64,000 nt of DNA, from contig NHZP01000025.1 in assembly GCA_003313425.1 (NCBI GenBank), forward strand, positions 682,001 through 746,000. The letters are read 5' to 3'. The notes beneath the pieces are model-generated. The model saw nothing but the letters and a program-made list of their open reading frames with translations, ran no database searches and was not told where the DNA came from. This document shows, in pieces, positions 9,386-19,481 of the stretch (the stretch's first letter is position 1; every line of letters starts with the position of its first letter). The position numbers and the translations under genes are program-made. The DNA is from Pseudopyrenochaeta lycopersici (lineage: Eukaryota; Ascomycota; Dothideomycetes; Pleosporales; Pseudopyrenochaetaceae).

Positions 9386-12354
9386 CAGGGTAGTAGGTAA
9401 CTTATATAACATAATTGGAAGGGCAGTTCCAGTTATATAATAACCGCTTGAGGGCAGTTATATTATGTTATATAGTTACCTAAAATGCCAAGACTGGGTT
9501 AGTAAGCCCTTCGAAAAAGTGAGATGAATGCATGAAGCTCAAAATAGGTGCCAATATTTATATAAACTTCTTTATTAGGAAGTCTCCGCCGATGTAGAGA
9601 GACTTAGGAGGCCTTCTAGCACCGGCACGGCCGCCGTAGCTTCATCTCTCATTGCATTACTCTCCTCCAGCACCTCCCTAGCCAAATCACCTGCCATTGT
9701 CCTTCCGTCCCTAGCTGTTAATCTAATCCAGCTCTTCAAACACTCACTCTGCTCAACAACCTCAGCGCCAAGTTGGTGTCGCTCCCATGTTATTGTACGC
9801 CTGGCTCCGGAGAATACGCGTTCGCTTTCGGCCGACATCGCTGGGATAGAGAGGAGATCGATCGCCATGCGTGAGAGGCGTGGGAAGTTCTTACGCTGGG
9901 TAGGTTCGAGCCACCAATCAAGGGCAGAGCCAGCAATACTCGGTATGGGGTTGCCCTATAAGAGAAAGATGTTAGTAAAAGTTGTAGGCAGCAAGATCCT
10001 ATAAGAATCACCTCAATAAACTGCTTAAACTCATCTGATGATGTAGACCTAGCCATCTCCCTTTCAAATCGGTGTCGTTCAAGGGCATTGGTAATGGACT
10101 CTGGGTCAATTGGCGTTGAAGCTTCACATGGAATAGCCACAAACTTATATTCCTTCATCCACAATCTCCGTACGGCGTCAATTGCCCGATCCATCGTACC
10201 TGGGTAAACTTCTTCAACAGCTTTCCACTCATCCTCAAGATATCGTCTCCGGAAGGTAGGATTAAGAAGCAGTGCGCCAGCGTATGCAGGTGTTCGATCG
10301 GTAAGTTTGTAATACTTGTCAAATGCGAACCACATGGACAAAAGCGATGCAGAGAGGTTGGTGTCGGCCGTATGCTCGCTCTGCTTCGTTTTAATATGGC
10401 TGATAAGGTAATCCATTGACTCTAGCACCTGATCGAGCGTCGCATTATCCCGTTCGAGAATGGCGGTAGTGTCGCGAAAGGGCTTTAAAATATCCCTCGT
10501 CTCCTTCAAGCTCTCCCACTCATCGCGATCGATAAAGTTCTTCTGCATATCATCCCAGTTCTTATCAATAAAGACTCTTACGTAGTTCTCTAGTTGAATT
10601 GCCGCCTCCAACATTGTTAGCCATGAATTCCAGCGCGTATCATTGTCCCGGGGGAGGATTCTTCCAGCTAGTTCAACAAATCTTTGATACCGACATGGTG
10701 AGCGACGGAGCCATACAGCGACGTTGTGGATCTTTCCTAGTGGACCAAACTTTCTCCACTCTTCCTGAGTAGTCTCATTCTGATCATACTCGTCCTCTGA
10801 GTGAAGTCCAAGCCTCTCTTCCTCTTGCCGAAGCTCCTCTGCTGCCTTAATAGCTAGCTCTACCGCATCTTTATTCCTTGTAAAGAGGAAGGCTTGGCAA
10901 GCCAAGTTAAGAATATGACCCATACATCGAATTCGGTGTTGCTGAGCGCCCCAGTGTTGGAAGCGACGAGCGAGAAGGCGGCAAATCTTATCATTTGAAC
11001 CGTGGTTGTCTCCTGTATATAGGCAATTAGCCATTAAATAGACTTCGAAGGGTTTTATTATTAGATTTAATGCCTACCAGTAATATAACCTAACCGTTCT
11101 TCGTTAATCTCGTACTCCTGCAGGACTTTAAAGAATATTTGCTCCTGTTCGTCAGCACCATGACCATCCTTGTGCTCACGAAGAGCTAATGTAGCCTTCT
11201 GCAACCTCCCTAGCTTGTCCACAAAGTGAGCCGTAATCGCCTGGTAGTGGCTCTTGTTTGGTGAGGTCCAAATATCCGTAGTAAAGTGTATTTTAGAGAG
11301 CGATTCAGCAAGCTTTTGCTTAATAACTTCCTTTTGAACTTTATATGTCTTTCCTAGCAGCTTTCTAACAGACCAGCGAGACTTTTTAACCGGACCGTCG
11401 CGCTCAACCAGTGTGTAATTTGATATCTTCATGAGGAGGTGGAACTCAGGCCACTCGACTATCGTGTGAGGGAGGTTGTGGTTGACTATCATCATAACCA
11501 GTACGTTTAGCCAGTCAGCTTGGTTCACCGAATCGCGAAGAACTCGAGCCTTTAGGGCCTCCGCTGTACTCTCTGCACGCTGTTGCTGGATGTTAAAGCT
11601 AGCAGCGAGGCGATTCGACTCCTCTTCCACCTTTGGTTTCTTATTCGATAAAATATGCAGGCCGTGAGTTGTCCGGAGATGCAGGCGGAAGGCAGTTGCA
11701 CTAGTAAGTCCCTTTCTACACCGCCTGCAGTAAAAGATCTCTTGATTCGAGTTGCCACGCTGTGGTTTGCCTTCAGGAGGCTCATCTAATGCAAAGCTCC
11801 AAAGTTCATCTGCCTCCCGTGCTCTCCGGCGCCTTTTTTGTGGTATACCAGCTTGGTGGTGCGTGTCCTTGCGGGCAAGCGTTAAGTCGTCAAAGTCGCG
11901 CGAATCAAGCTCGGAGATCGTTGAGAGTTCTTCGCTGGCTTCTTCTTGGGCTCGTCGAGAAGCCCTAGTTGTTCTTTGGGTGCTATCCATAGTGTATTTG
12001 AAAATGCAGGGAGGGACCAAAAAGATGTGGATGGCAGAGTGCAGATGTTACCTTTTTGGCAGGGCTCAGGGGTCGGTACGGGACATAGAGCCCCCAAGCG
12101 ACGCGCGCACAGGCGGAATATGTTTAAAACTAGCCCCTTTTGTAGGTAAAATGGGCTCGAGCGTCCTTGATTTACCTGGCAACTTTGACACCTCACATCT
12201 CCATGCAGCGGCCAGCAACACCAAAAGATACTGTAGAGTTATATAACTATATAACTTAGGCAACATAACTGCCTGAGGCAGTTACAGTTATGTATTATGT
12301 AGTTATCTAACAATATAACTATATAATATAACATAATTATTACCTACATGCCTG
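9386..12354 (-). mobile_element. Complete hAT transposon hAT-2 (2969 bp)
   Basis: Ends CAGGGTAGTAGGTAA and (reverse complement of the right end) CAGGCATGTAGGTAA, flanked on both sides by the 8-bp duplication GCCTAGGA (9378-9385 and 12355-12362), the hAT hallmark. Subterminal AT-rich palindromes with TAACTGCC/GGCAGTTA motifs lie at both ends. The enclosed transposase gene is open. An internally deleted relative is at 51239-55512. Confidence 0.95.
9575..11990 (-). CDS. hAT-2 transposase, intact, 764 aa
   Basis: Spliced exons 11990-11078, 11012-10012 and 9955-9575 total 2295 nt with no internal stop. The introns (65 and 56 nt) have GT-AG ends and compatible phases. Domain order: acidic/basic N-terminus, BED-like zinc finger with CRRC and HLRTTH (about residues 90-130), RNaseH-like core with TTDIWTSPN, GDNHGSNDK and NDTRWNSW, then the hAT dimerisation domain MSAESERVFSGARRTITW near the C-terminus. 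The ATG at 11990 is preferred to the upstream in-frame codon because the copy at 51603 aligns from there. The protein would excise and reinsert hAT-2 and related non-autonomous copies. It looks functional by sequence. Confidence 0.9.
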
Positions 12355-13254
12355 GCCTAGGAGGATCTTGTTTTGGTCGCAATAGTCAATAAAATCCATA
12401 GAAACATGAGATCCATGGCCATCAAGGATGAGTAATCGATAGGAGGATCGAGCTGTTGCCTTGGTGTTGCGATCAAACACCTGTTTCAGCCATGCTAGGC
12501 CTATATCGTTGTTTGTCCATCCTGAGGGAGATGAGGTAAAGCGAGCTTGATCATCCTCAGGATCAAACTCTTGCAGCCAGCTGTCCTGGATTGAGCATGA
12601 GGCTGACTGAAATATCAGGGCAGGCTCTAGAGATGATCCATCCGCGCAGATGCAGGCTATCAAGGTAATCCACTCTCTGTTACCACCCTGGATGAAGGAT
12701 CTATAGTTCCCCCGCTCATATAAGGTCCTGCTGAATATCCTCTTCAACCTGCCTATTACTCCTAATAGGAACCCCTTTTCATCCATATTATATGTATGCT
12801 GAGCTTCTATCTCATATTGCTTAATCTTATCATCTAAAAGCTTAAAATAGAGGCTATACTTATTGAAGGAATCAGCCTTGTGGCGGCTGTTATCCATACC
12901 AACTGCATATTGAGAGATGAGATGGATACTGTGCCGCTTGACAAAGCGATCAACCCAGTTCTTTCCAATCTCTTTTTTAGCTATTTGAGACGCAAAGTTT
13001 CGAATCATAGCCCTGCTAGGTGGCAGGCCTCGCTTAGTGAGCTGGATGATGTACTGGATGAGCTCCTTTTCTTGGTGTGGATGGAGATTTTGTTGATTTT
13101 GAGCTCTGACTTCTCGCGAGGTTGAAATGAGCTGGTGCCGCCTTGCGATCGTTCTACGGTCAACGCCATAGGCATTCGCCAATTTTGTGTAAATGATATC
13201 TTCTCCAGGCTCCAAGGAGTCGATAGCTGTAAGCGCATCTGTAATTGGGTCCAT

Positions 13255-13920
13255 ATTGGTTGAGATACGTGGCGTTGAAAAAATCGTGCAATTGTTGAGG
13301 AGCGGGCGTTACGAGGGGGCCGGTCGTTACGAGGTGAGCCTCGGTACGGCTCATGCGGGTGGCTCGCGCTCGTGAACTTTATGTAACCTCGCGTGGCACC
13401 AAATCCTCCCCTTTTCTTCCCATCTTAGTTGTAGATAGCATCTGGACTAGATAGCTGGAATCCAGTCACTAGAGACCGCTCACACTAATGTGCACGAGTC
13501 AGTCCATCTAGAACATGCGAGCTCACTTTTCGTGGGGGCGGGGGCGCAGTATGCAATCATGACCGATAGTGATGCATCCCACCAGCATCATGCAGGCTGT
13601 AATGTCGTCAAAGAGAGCCAGTCATTATAGGTCTCCAGGAGAGGCCCATGTCCGATCATCTACGCGAATAAAGTTTATCGCCGCAAGAACCAAGCGGGGC
13701 CAAAGAGATGGTGGGAGGGACGATTGGGTTAGCGCTGTTCAAGCGCAGCGAAGGTTTCAACGCCTAATGTCGCAGGCCAGATCCACCTGGTGGAAGCTCA
13801 TTGGGTCAGGAATCAATCATCACATGATAGCTGTCGCGAGGGACATAAAAGCACCTCTCCTCACTATAGCACATATAGAGGATCTCAGATCTACATACAC
13901 ACAATACACACACAGTTACA
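13255..13920. other. No gene seen
   Basis: The first 120 bases probably belong to the 5' part of pogo-B. A 140-codon plus-strand frame at 13569-13991 has no family resemblance. The last 100 bases (TATA-like CATAAAAGC near 13845, then CT/CA-rich DNA) look like a promoter and leader for the small frame at 13921. Confidence 0.4.
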
Positions 13921-14139
13921 ATGCATTCTCCTCATTTTCTTCACCCATTTTCACTGTTCGTTTTAACACACACGTACAGTGCGACACCTAATGTCACTTG
14001 CCTCCGCGGAATGGTTGCGTTTCCTGCATCCAGCGTGTGGTCCTTGGTCGCGAATGTGTATTCGGGTCTCCTGCTACACGATACCGAGAGTTCGTGGGAC
14101 AATCGGCCTGCTGGATTTGTAGTCAGCTCTATTGTTTAG
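13921..14139 (+). CDS. Possible small secreted protein, 72 aa
   Basis: ATG frame with a hydrophobic N-terminus (FLHPFSLFVLTHTYSA) that could be a signal peptide cleaved near residue 20. It is preceded by CT/CA-rich leader sequence and a TATA-like element about 75 bases upstream, and the start context (TTACAATGC) is acceptable. The mature part is short with only one Cys and no known domain. An alternative splice with a GTACAG donor at 13971 stays in the same frame. I do not recognise it and it could be chance. Confidence 0.25.
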   Translation: MHSPHFLHPFSLFVLTHTYSATPNVTCLRGMVAFPASSVWSLVANVYSGLLLHDTESSWDNRPAGFVVSSIV

Positions 14140-14751
14140 GATGCATAATCAGAAATCAAGCAAGCGTCCACAGTAGGTTAGGAAGGTGTTGTAGGAGAAC
14201 AGACGCAGCATTTTTTTGGGCGTGCTTATCTCGCACCGTCCAATCAGCCCCCAAACGGTATGGAAGAGACGTGCGCACAGCAAGGTTGAGAGTAGTGAGT
14301 GCCACTGGTACAAAATTGTGGCGTAAGCGTCAGGCCACTGATCCAGTGAAGGATGCATACTCATGAACCTCTTTTATGTACCATGTCCTGCATGGGACTT
14401 GCGGACTGCGTTTCCAGAAACGCCACCAGGGCCATAGCAATTGGCGACATATGTGTCTGACTATGAATATATACAGTGTCATTGCCAGAGAATGTGGAAC
14501 TACCGAATGGGCAAATTACCAGCTCTGCCCTCGTCTCTTCTCTAGAGATTGGAGAATAATCCGAATTTATGATCGCTATTCAACCCCATACCTAACTCAA
14601 TCACCGTCCTGTGACCCGGCTCACCCCTCCCGTGTCTCGGCGTTTGTTGAGTTGCTCAGGTCCAGCGAGGAACCCCTCAGTGCGTTTTTACTCTCTGGGG
14701 GTCGTAACTTTAGAGGCGGGGAGCTGGGGCCGAGATGTCTGCTAGGACACT

Positions 14752-15354
14752 TCAGGTTAGCCTCGATGGTAGAGTCGCCACTAGAGCATGTGAGGGATCT
14801 ACTGCGGCTGCTAGCCAACTGGAAGGAGGCTGATTTCTGCACGGACCAATTGCAAACATAAGGCTTTCCTTTTCCGCGGGGCATTCGCTTTTCACCATCA
14901 ATGTTCGTCTGCTGTCCAATAGGGCTTGCGAGCTGTTTAAGCGAAGGTTTGATGAAGGACGAACGATTGGCCTGAGATATATATTCGGAATTGCTTGTGG
15001 GGCTATTGGGTTGGGATGCATGTTCGGAATGAAAGTGTTGAGATCTCCCTTTGTGGTACGTGGTAAATACGTACACGTCTGTCTTGTCTCCCCTTCCTTC
15101 CACAATGTGTCGTGATTTTCGATGGGAGCCTCAAACTGCCTCTTTGGGTAAGAATGTGCGAAATCCGTCGTGCACTGCGGCCCTTTTTTCTTGCCAGTGC
15201 GGTGCTGTTGCGGCGATGCTACACGAGTGAGATATTTGATTTGCATTTGAGGCGATGTTGAGTTGATGAGTTGGTCAGATTTTAGACTTGGAACAGCAAT
15301 GGATTGGGTTTTGTTATGGTTTGTGGTGCTAGCATTTAGCGATTTAGATGCCAT
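14752..15354 (-). CDS. Hypothetical protein, 200 aa
   Basis: ATG-initiated minus-strand frame, Ser/Asn/Thr-rich at the start (MASKSLNASTTNHNKTQSIA), basic overall, with no recognisable domain, signal peptide or membrane segment. It is the longest open frame in this otherwise featureless stretch, and an overlapping frame (14621-15103) is also open. Real coding status is uncertain. Confidence 0.25.
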   Translation of the reverse strand: MASKSLNASTTNHNKTQSIAVPSLKSDQLINSTSPQMQIKYLTRVASPQQHRTGKKKGPQCTTDFAHSYPKRQFEAPIENHDTLWKEGETRQTCTYLPRTTKGDLNTFIPNMHPNPIAPQAIPNIYLRPIVRPSSNLRLNSSQALLDSRRTLMVKSECPAEKESLMFAIGPCRNQPPSSWLAAAVDPSHALVATLPSRLT

Positions 15355-16729
15355 ACATGGCTATATGAATATTCACGCTGATTTTCTTGTATTCATACCG
15401 TATGGCTGAAAGTCGCGCTTGCAGGGGTAGAAAAGTTGCAGGCGCAGAGACAAAAAGAAAAAGGCGAATGTTAAGAAATGAGCGAGAGACCTCCAAGGGA
15501 TCGCGCTTTTTCCTGTCCACAATATGTCAGTCGCGTGGCAGACATTGTTACATGATGAGACTGTGGCTCACGGGTAGAATAGTGACCAGAACCGTAGCAT
15601 CGAGCATCGCCATCAGAGATAGGAAGCTGAGACTGATCATGAAGAGCCACTCGTTTTTCTTTGACTTCCCTGGAGTTGCCAGTTTGAATCCGGCGAGTGC
15701 CTGACATGTAGCTCGTTCCTAGATCTTACGTGCACATGTCGGGAACATTTGCCTAGCGCTCAGCTTCAGTCTCCACATGAAAGTCCAGTAGCGGGTTTGC
15801 TGATACTGGAGAGCAGCAGATCGCAGGTTCTGAGGGAGGTCGCAGTCTAAGTTCTCTCTTACATACCCCTTCCCTGTTGTTTCATAATCTTACACAGATC
15901 TACACCCTGTTAACCAAAATTAATTAAGATCATTTTCTTGCAGCTTATCTGATCAAACTTATCACTTTTCTGGTGTGCATGTTGAAGCAGCTACATTAAT
16001 CATATCAGACCATGAGAGAAGACAATACAATGGAGACACCCTGGTCTCTTCTTCGTCCACATCATTTCGACGCATATTTTATCTATGTCAAGTATAGAAG
16101 GGCATGAGAGAGATGCAATTATCGGCATTGAAGCTCAACCCAGCCTATTTCTCTCTCCTTTTCCACCGTCTGTTGAGAAACGCGGATCGATATCGAGCTT
16201 TCGATAGTCGACCGAACCGTAGCCAATTCTTCTGGACTGACTGCCGCACTTGTCGTTACCCGGGCCAGACGAGCGGAAGCCAGGGCGACATGACTGGGAT
16301 GCTGCCCTATGTTTCTAGTCCGTGTTACGAGTGGTAATTGTGACGTGCAGCTTCGAGTCCACCTACGATGTATCTGTAGCCAGCGCTCCGACGCTGCAAG
16401 CGGAGGTTTCTTCGTCTGCCTCTTCGATAGGATTTAGATGAGAGGAGAGCAAGCGTGGTTTCAGCGGGATGCTCTTCCACATCCGAGCTTCATAGGAGGG
16501 CAAGGCTGTGCCAGACTTGCGAAACATGGTTGTAGCGAGGCGAAAGACGGAGAGCACCAGGTGCCGCAATAATTCGTGAGACGTTTTTCTGTTGAGCTAA
16601 GCAGTGCCTTGGCTTCCACCCCACCATACTATTGTACACCAAAACAGTGAATAGAGTGCATAGATATAATCGTCAGGCTGTTCAAAGGGCTGTAGAGGTG
16701 TATATACATCATTTTCTTGGTGTTTTACC
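15355..16729. other. No gene seen
   Basis: About 1.4 kb with only short chance frames on both strands and no repeat or terminal structure that I could match elsewhere in the window. Confidence 0.5.
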
Positions 16730-17417
16730 ATCTTTCTGAGCGAATAAGGCTTCCACCGTTTGAAGCCACTTGTTCACACCGCCAAGGCATCTCAGAGATC
16801 AAACTCCTGGCTTCCTCCATTGATATACATGCCCATTCTTGACGGCAGATTGCCTGAAGGTGGGTCTTAGTCCCATCCCATGGGATTAGGGGTGGTAGGG
16901 GGTGAATGTAATCTTTGCTTGACTCTCTGTTTTAAGATGAGCCACATACCTTCTACTGTTCATATCAGGACTCTGAGCTGGGTGAATGATCAGGGGTATC
17001 CAATTAGCCTCCTTCTTCTCAATAGCTACATTATCTGAGCTCTTAGTACCCTGAGATGGATCATTATCCTCTTGAAGATACCAGTCACGTGGCTCCCAAA
17101 GTCGTGCCTGATGAATAACCTCAATATACTTGGGAAGGAGATTCTCTGCGTAGTATTTCTGATTCATGTGATGGCCACTGACGTCTCCTTCAATAGGAGG
17201 AGGGCAGAGAGCCTCCCACTCTTTGAGGTCTTTGGCCCATCGCTCATCTGTGTGATACTTTGATCTCTTTGGCCATCTTGGTGGTTTAGGCATCTTTAGC
17301 ATATCTTTCTCGTCATTATAGAAGTTCAATTCACTCTTGAAATACCAGTGGATAGAGGCAAACATATGTAGAGTGAGTGAGGACTTCTTAATAGGCTTCC
17401 TTTGTTTGATGCAGAGC
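16730..17417 (-). pseudogene. Tc1/mariner-type (DDE_3) transposase, C-terminal remnant
   Basis: Minus-strand frame with HMNQKYYAENLLPKYIEVI, then the second catalytic region LQEDNDPSQGTK (an expected His is Gln here) and HPAQSPDMNSRR where relatives have SPDLNPIE; the Glu of the DD-E triad region is damaged. After a break near 16886 the family tail continues in another frame (QEWACISMEEARSLISEMPWR). The N-terminal half is missing: the frame meets the hAT-3 terminus at 17412, so hAT-3 probably inserted into it. Confidence 0.75.
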
Positions 17418-19270
17418 TGTTAACGATAAGCGATACGCGATAAGGCCTTTATCGTTATTGTATTGCATAAGGAAATCTATATCGTTTATCGCCTACCTAT
17501 CGCGATAAGCAAACAATACAGTCTTGCATGGTGTAGAGTCACGTGCCGCCCACATATGCTATTATCCACTACTCTTGCTGTCGCCACTAGGCGTCTTCCT
17601 GCTGAGGCCTAATTCCGCCAATATATTCTCTCTAAACCAACTCTTTAAGCACTCTAACTTCTCAATCATATTCCCTGATAAACTCGCTCGCGTCCAAGTA
17701 ATTGTACGCCGCCCTCCGCTGAATATTCGCTCAGGTTCTGCAGACATAGCTGGGATTGAGAGAATATCAATTGCCATTTGTGAAAGGCGACGATAGTCCC
17801 GTTGCTGCTCAGGCCGAAGCCACCATTCAAGTGCTGTTGTATGAGGAGGAAGCGGAGTAGGTTCACGGTCTATAAAGTCATCGAATGAGTCCTTTGTGGA
17901 GGCGTAAACGCGCGAAGAAGTGAGATCAAGCTCTCTCGCAAGGAGTTCAAACTCATCAGGTCCTTTTGCGATCAGAGGCTCGTCTAGTTGTACAACTTCG
18001 CGCTCAATCTGCTCGTATTTCCTTTCCCATAAACTACATGCATCATCAACAGCCTTCTTCCGCCACTCCTTCCTCCAGAACTTATTGATATAAGCTCGTC
18101 GGCGAGCAGAGTGAAGGAGCAAAGCGGCCGCATACGCTGGAGAGTCCTCTGTCTTTATAAACCACTTATCAAAGGCGTACCAGCTGGTGATAATTGAGGA
18201 GAGAAGGGAGGGGTTATTTGCGTGCTTAGCTTGAGATTTCTGGAAGTGGCGAATAAGTATATCGTCGGTGAAGAGAGTTTGATCGAGTGTAGCCATGTCG
18301 CCTTGTGATGCCAGTGTAACTTTATAGAATGGCTGGAGGAAGAGATGAGTATCATCAAGGACTCTCCAGTGATCTGGTGAAAGGAAGTCGTTCTCAAGTT
18401 GCTTATAATGACGTTCTTGATATTCCCGTATAGCGGAACTGACTCGCGGCTTCTTGGCCTTGTCAATAAGTGTGTACCAGCTATTCCACCGCGTGTCATT
18501 ATCAATGCCTAGGGACTCTCCAGCTAAGTCAAGAAACTCATTATAACGAGCCTCAGAGGATCGTATATGGACCGCAATATTGTGGAGGCGGCCAAGAGCG
18601 CCCATCTCGCGATAACCAGCAGCCTGGAGGTTCTTAATTCTATAGTGCGGTGAGTAGGAAGCATATGTTAGACCACGCAAAGGACGTACTTCTCTGCAAG
18701 ACCCTCATCAATTGAGATATCCTCATTCTTCTCTGCTTCAGCTATAGCAAGATCGACAGCCTCCTTATCTTTTGCAAAGAGGAATGCCTGTACAGCAAGA
18801 TTCGTAACATGACCGTGGCAGCGAATTCGATGATGAATGGGGTCCATTCAATGTTGTAACTCTGCCCTAACTCAGTAGATATATGATGCAAAAGCTTATC
18901 GTTCGAGGTGTGGTTATCACTAGTAAAATAGCCAATCTTCTCAACAATCCCGTACTCTATTGCTGTTCTCATAACATAAGGAGCCTGCTCTTCACCACCA
19001 TGTTTACCGCGTATTTGTGGTAGAGCAAGTAAGGCCTTACAGAGCTTCTTTGTGTCCCGATCCACCCAGTGCCCACAGATCGCAAAGAAGGCCTTTCGGT
19101 TTGGAGAGGTCCACATATCCACAGTGAAGTGGATTAAGGAATGAGATCGAGTAATAAGCGGCTTGAGAAAGCCTTTATGTACGGTGAAGGAGTTGTCGAT
19201 TAGCTGAGGAACAATTGAATGCGATTGGAGGCCGCAAAAGATCTCGTCAACTGCATACAGTGTGTCCAAT
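17412..19270 (-). mobile_element. hAT-3, 5'-truncated, with broken transposase
   Basis: The left terminus begins CAGAGCTGTTAACGATAAGCG, followed by TATCGCGATAAG-type subterminal repeats. Transposase coding (minus strand, stop at 17562) contains VDMWTSPNRKAFF, GDN-like TSDNHTSND, NDTRWNSWY and the dimerisation domain MSAEPERIFSGGRRTITW. A frameshift near 18840 (the IRCHGHV region) and another near 18690 break it. The N-terminal zinc finger and the right terminus are absent: homology ends exactly at the first base of the Copia LTR (19271) and does not resume beyond 24528. Confidence 0.85.
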
Positions 19271-19444
19271 TGTCAGATAAGAGGCATAAAAACTGAAGTA
19301 TACGAATACTGCATCGTGGACGGTATCACCTATGTCTCATCGATGTATCAGGTCTGTGTTTAAAAAGGAGAGAAAACAGAACCAACAAAATACAATCAAT
19401 TCTGATCCACGATCATGACCAAAAAGATTCATTAATTTCTGACA
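19271..19444 (+). repeat. Copia 5' LTR
   Basis: 174 bp, begins TGTCAGATAAGAGG and ends ATTTCTGACA; TG...CA ends with a TGTCAGA/TCTGACA inverted pair. Confidence 0.95.
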
Positions 19445-19481
19445 ATTAAGAGTCTCACTGACCCTATAACGAGCGAGGACC

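Larger units (their letters stand above)
9176..13254 (-). pseudogene. Pogo/Fot-type transposase split by hAT-2 (pogo-B)
   Basis: The N-terminal two thirds is at 13254-12355: Psq-type HTH, CENP-B/Tc5 HTH, then the DDE domain with first Asp in YNMDEKGF and second in LLILDGHGSH. The C-terminal part resumes at 9385-9176 with HSLQPLDVSMFKPLTLAY (third acidic residue) and ISKRDFYPFFKAAW. Between them lies hAT-2 with an 8-bp TSD. Even without it there is a 1-nt frame offset at the junction, a frame slip in an A9-A10 run near 9190 and a TAG at a conserved Trp position. The element is therefore dead. Sequence right of 13254 has repeats of CTCGTAACG that may be subterminal sites; I could not fix the terminal repeats. 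Confidence 0.85.

Noticed and set aside
13998..14366. Cys-rich plus-strand frame that might be an effector
   Set aside because: It needs a non-ATG start, overlaps the small ATG frame at 13921 in another frame and has no signal peptide; the Cys spacing does not match a family I know.
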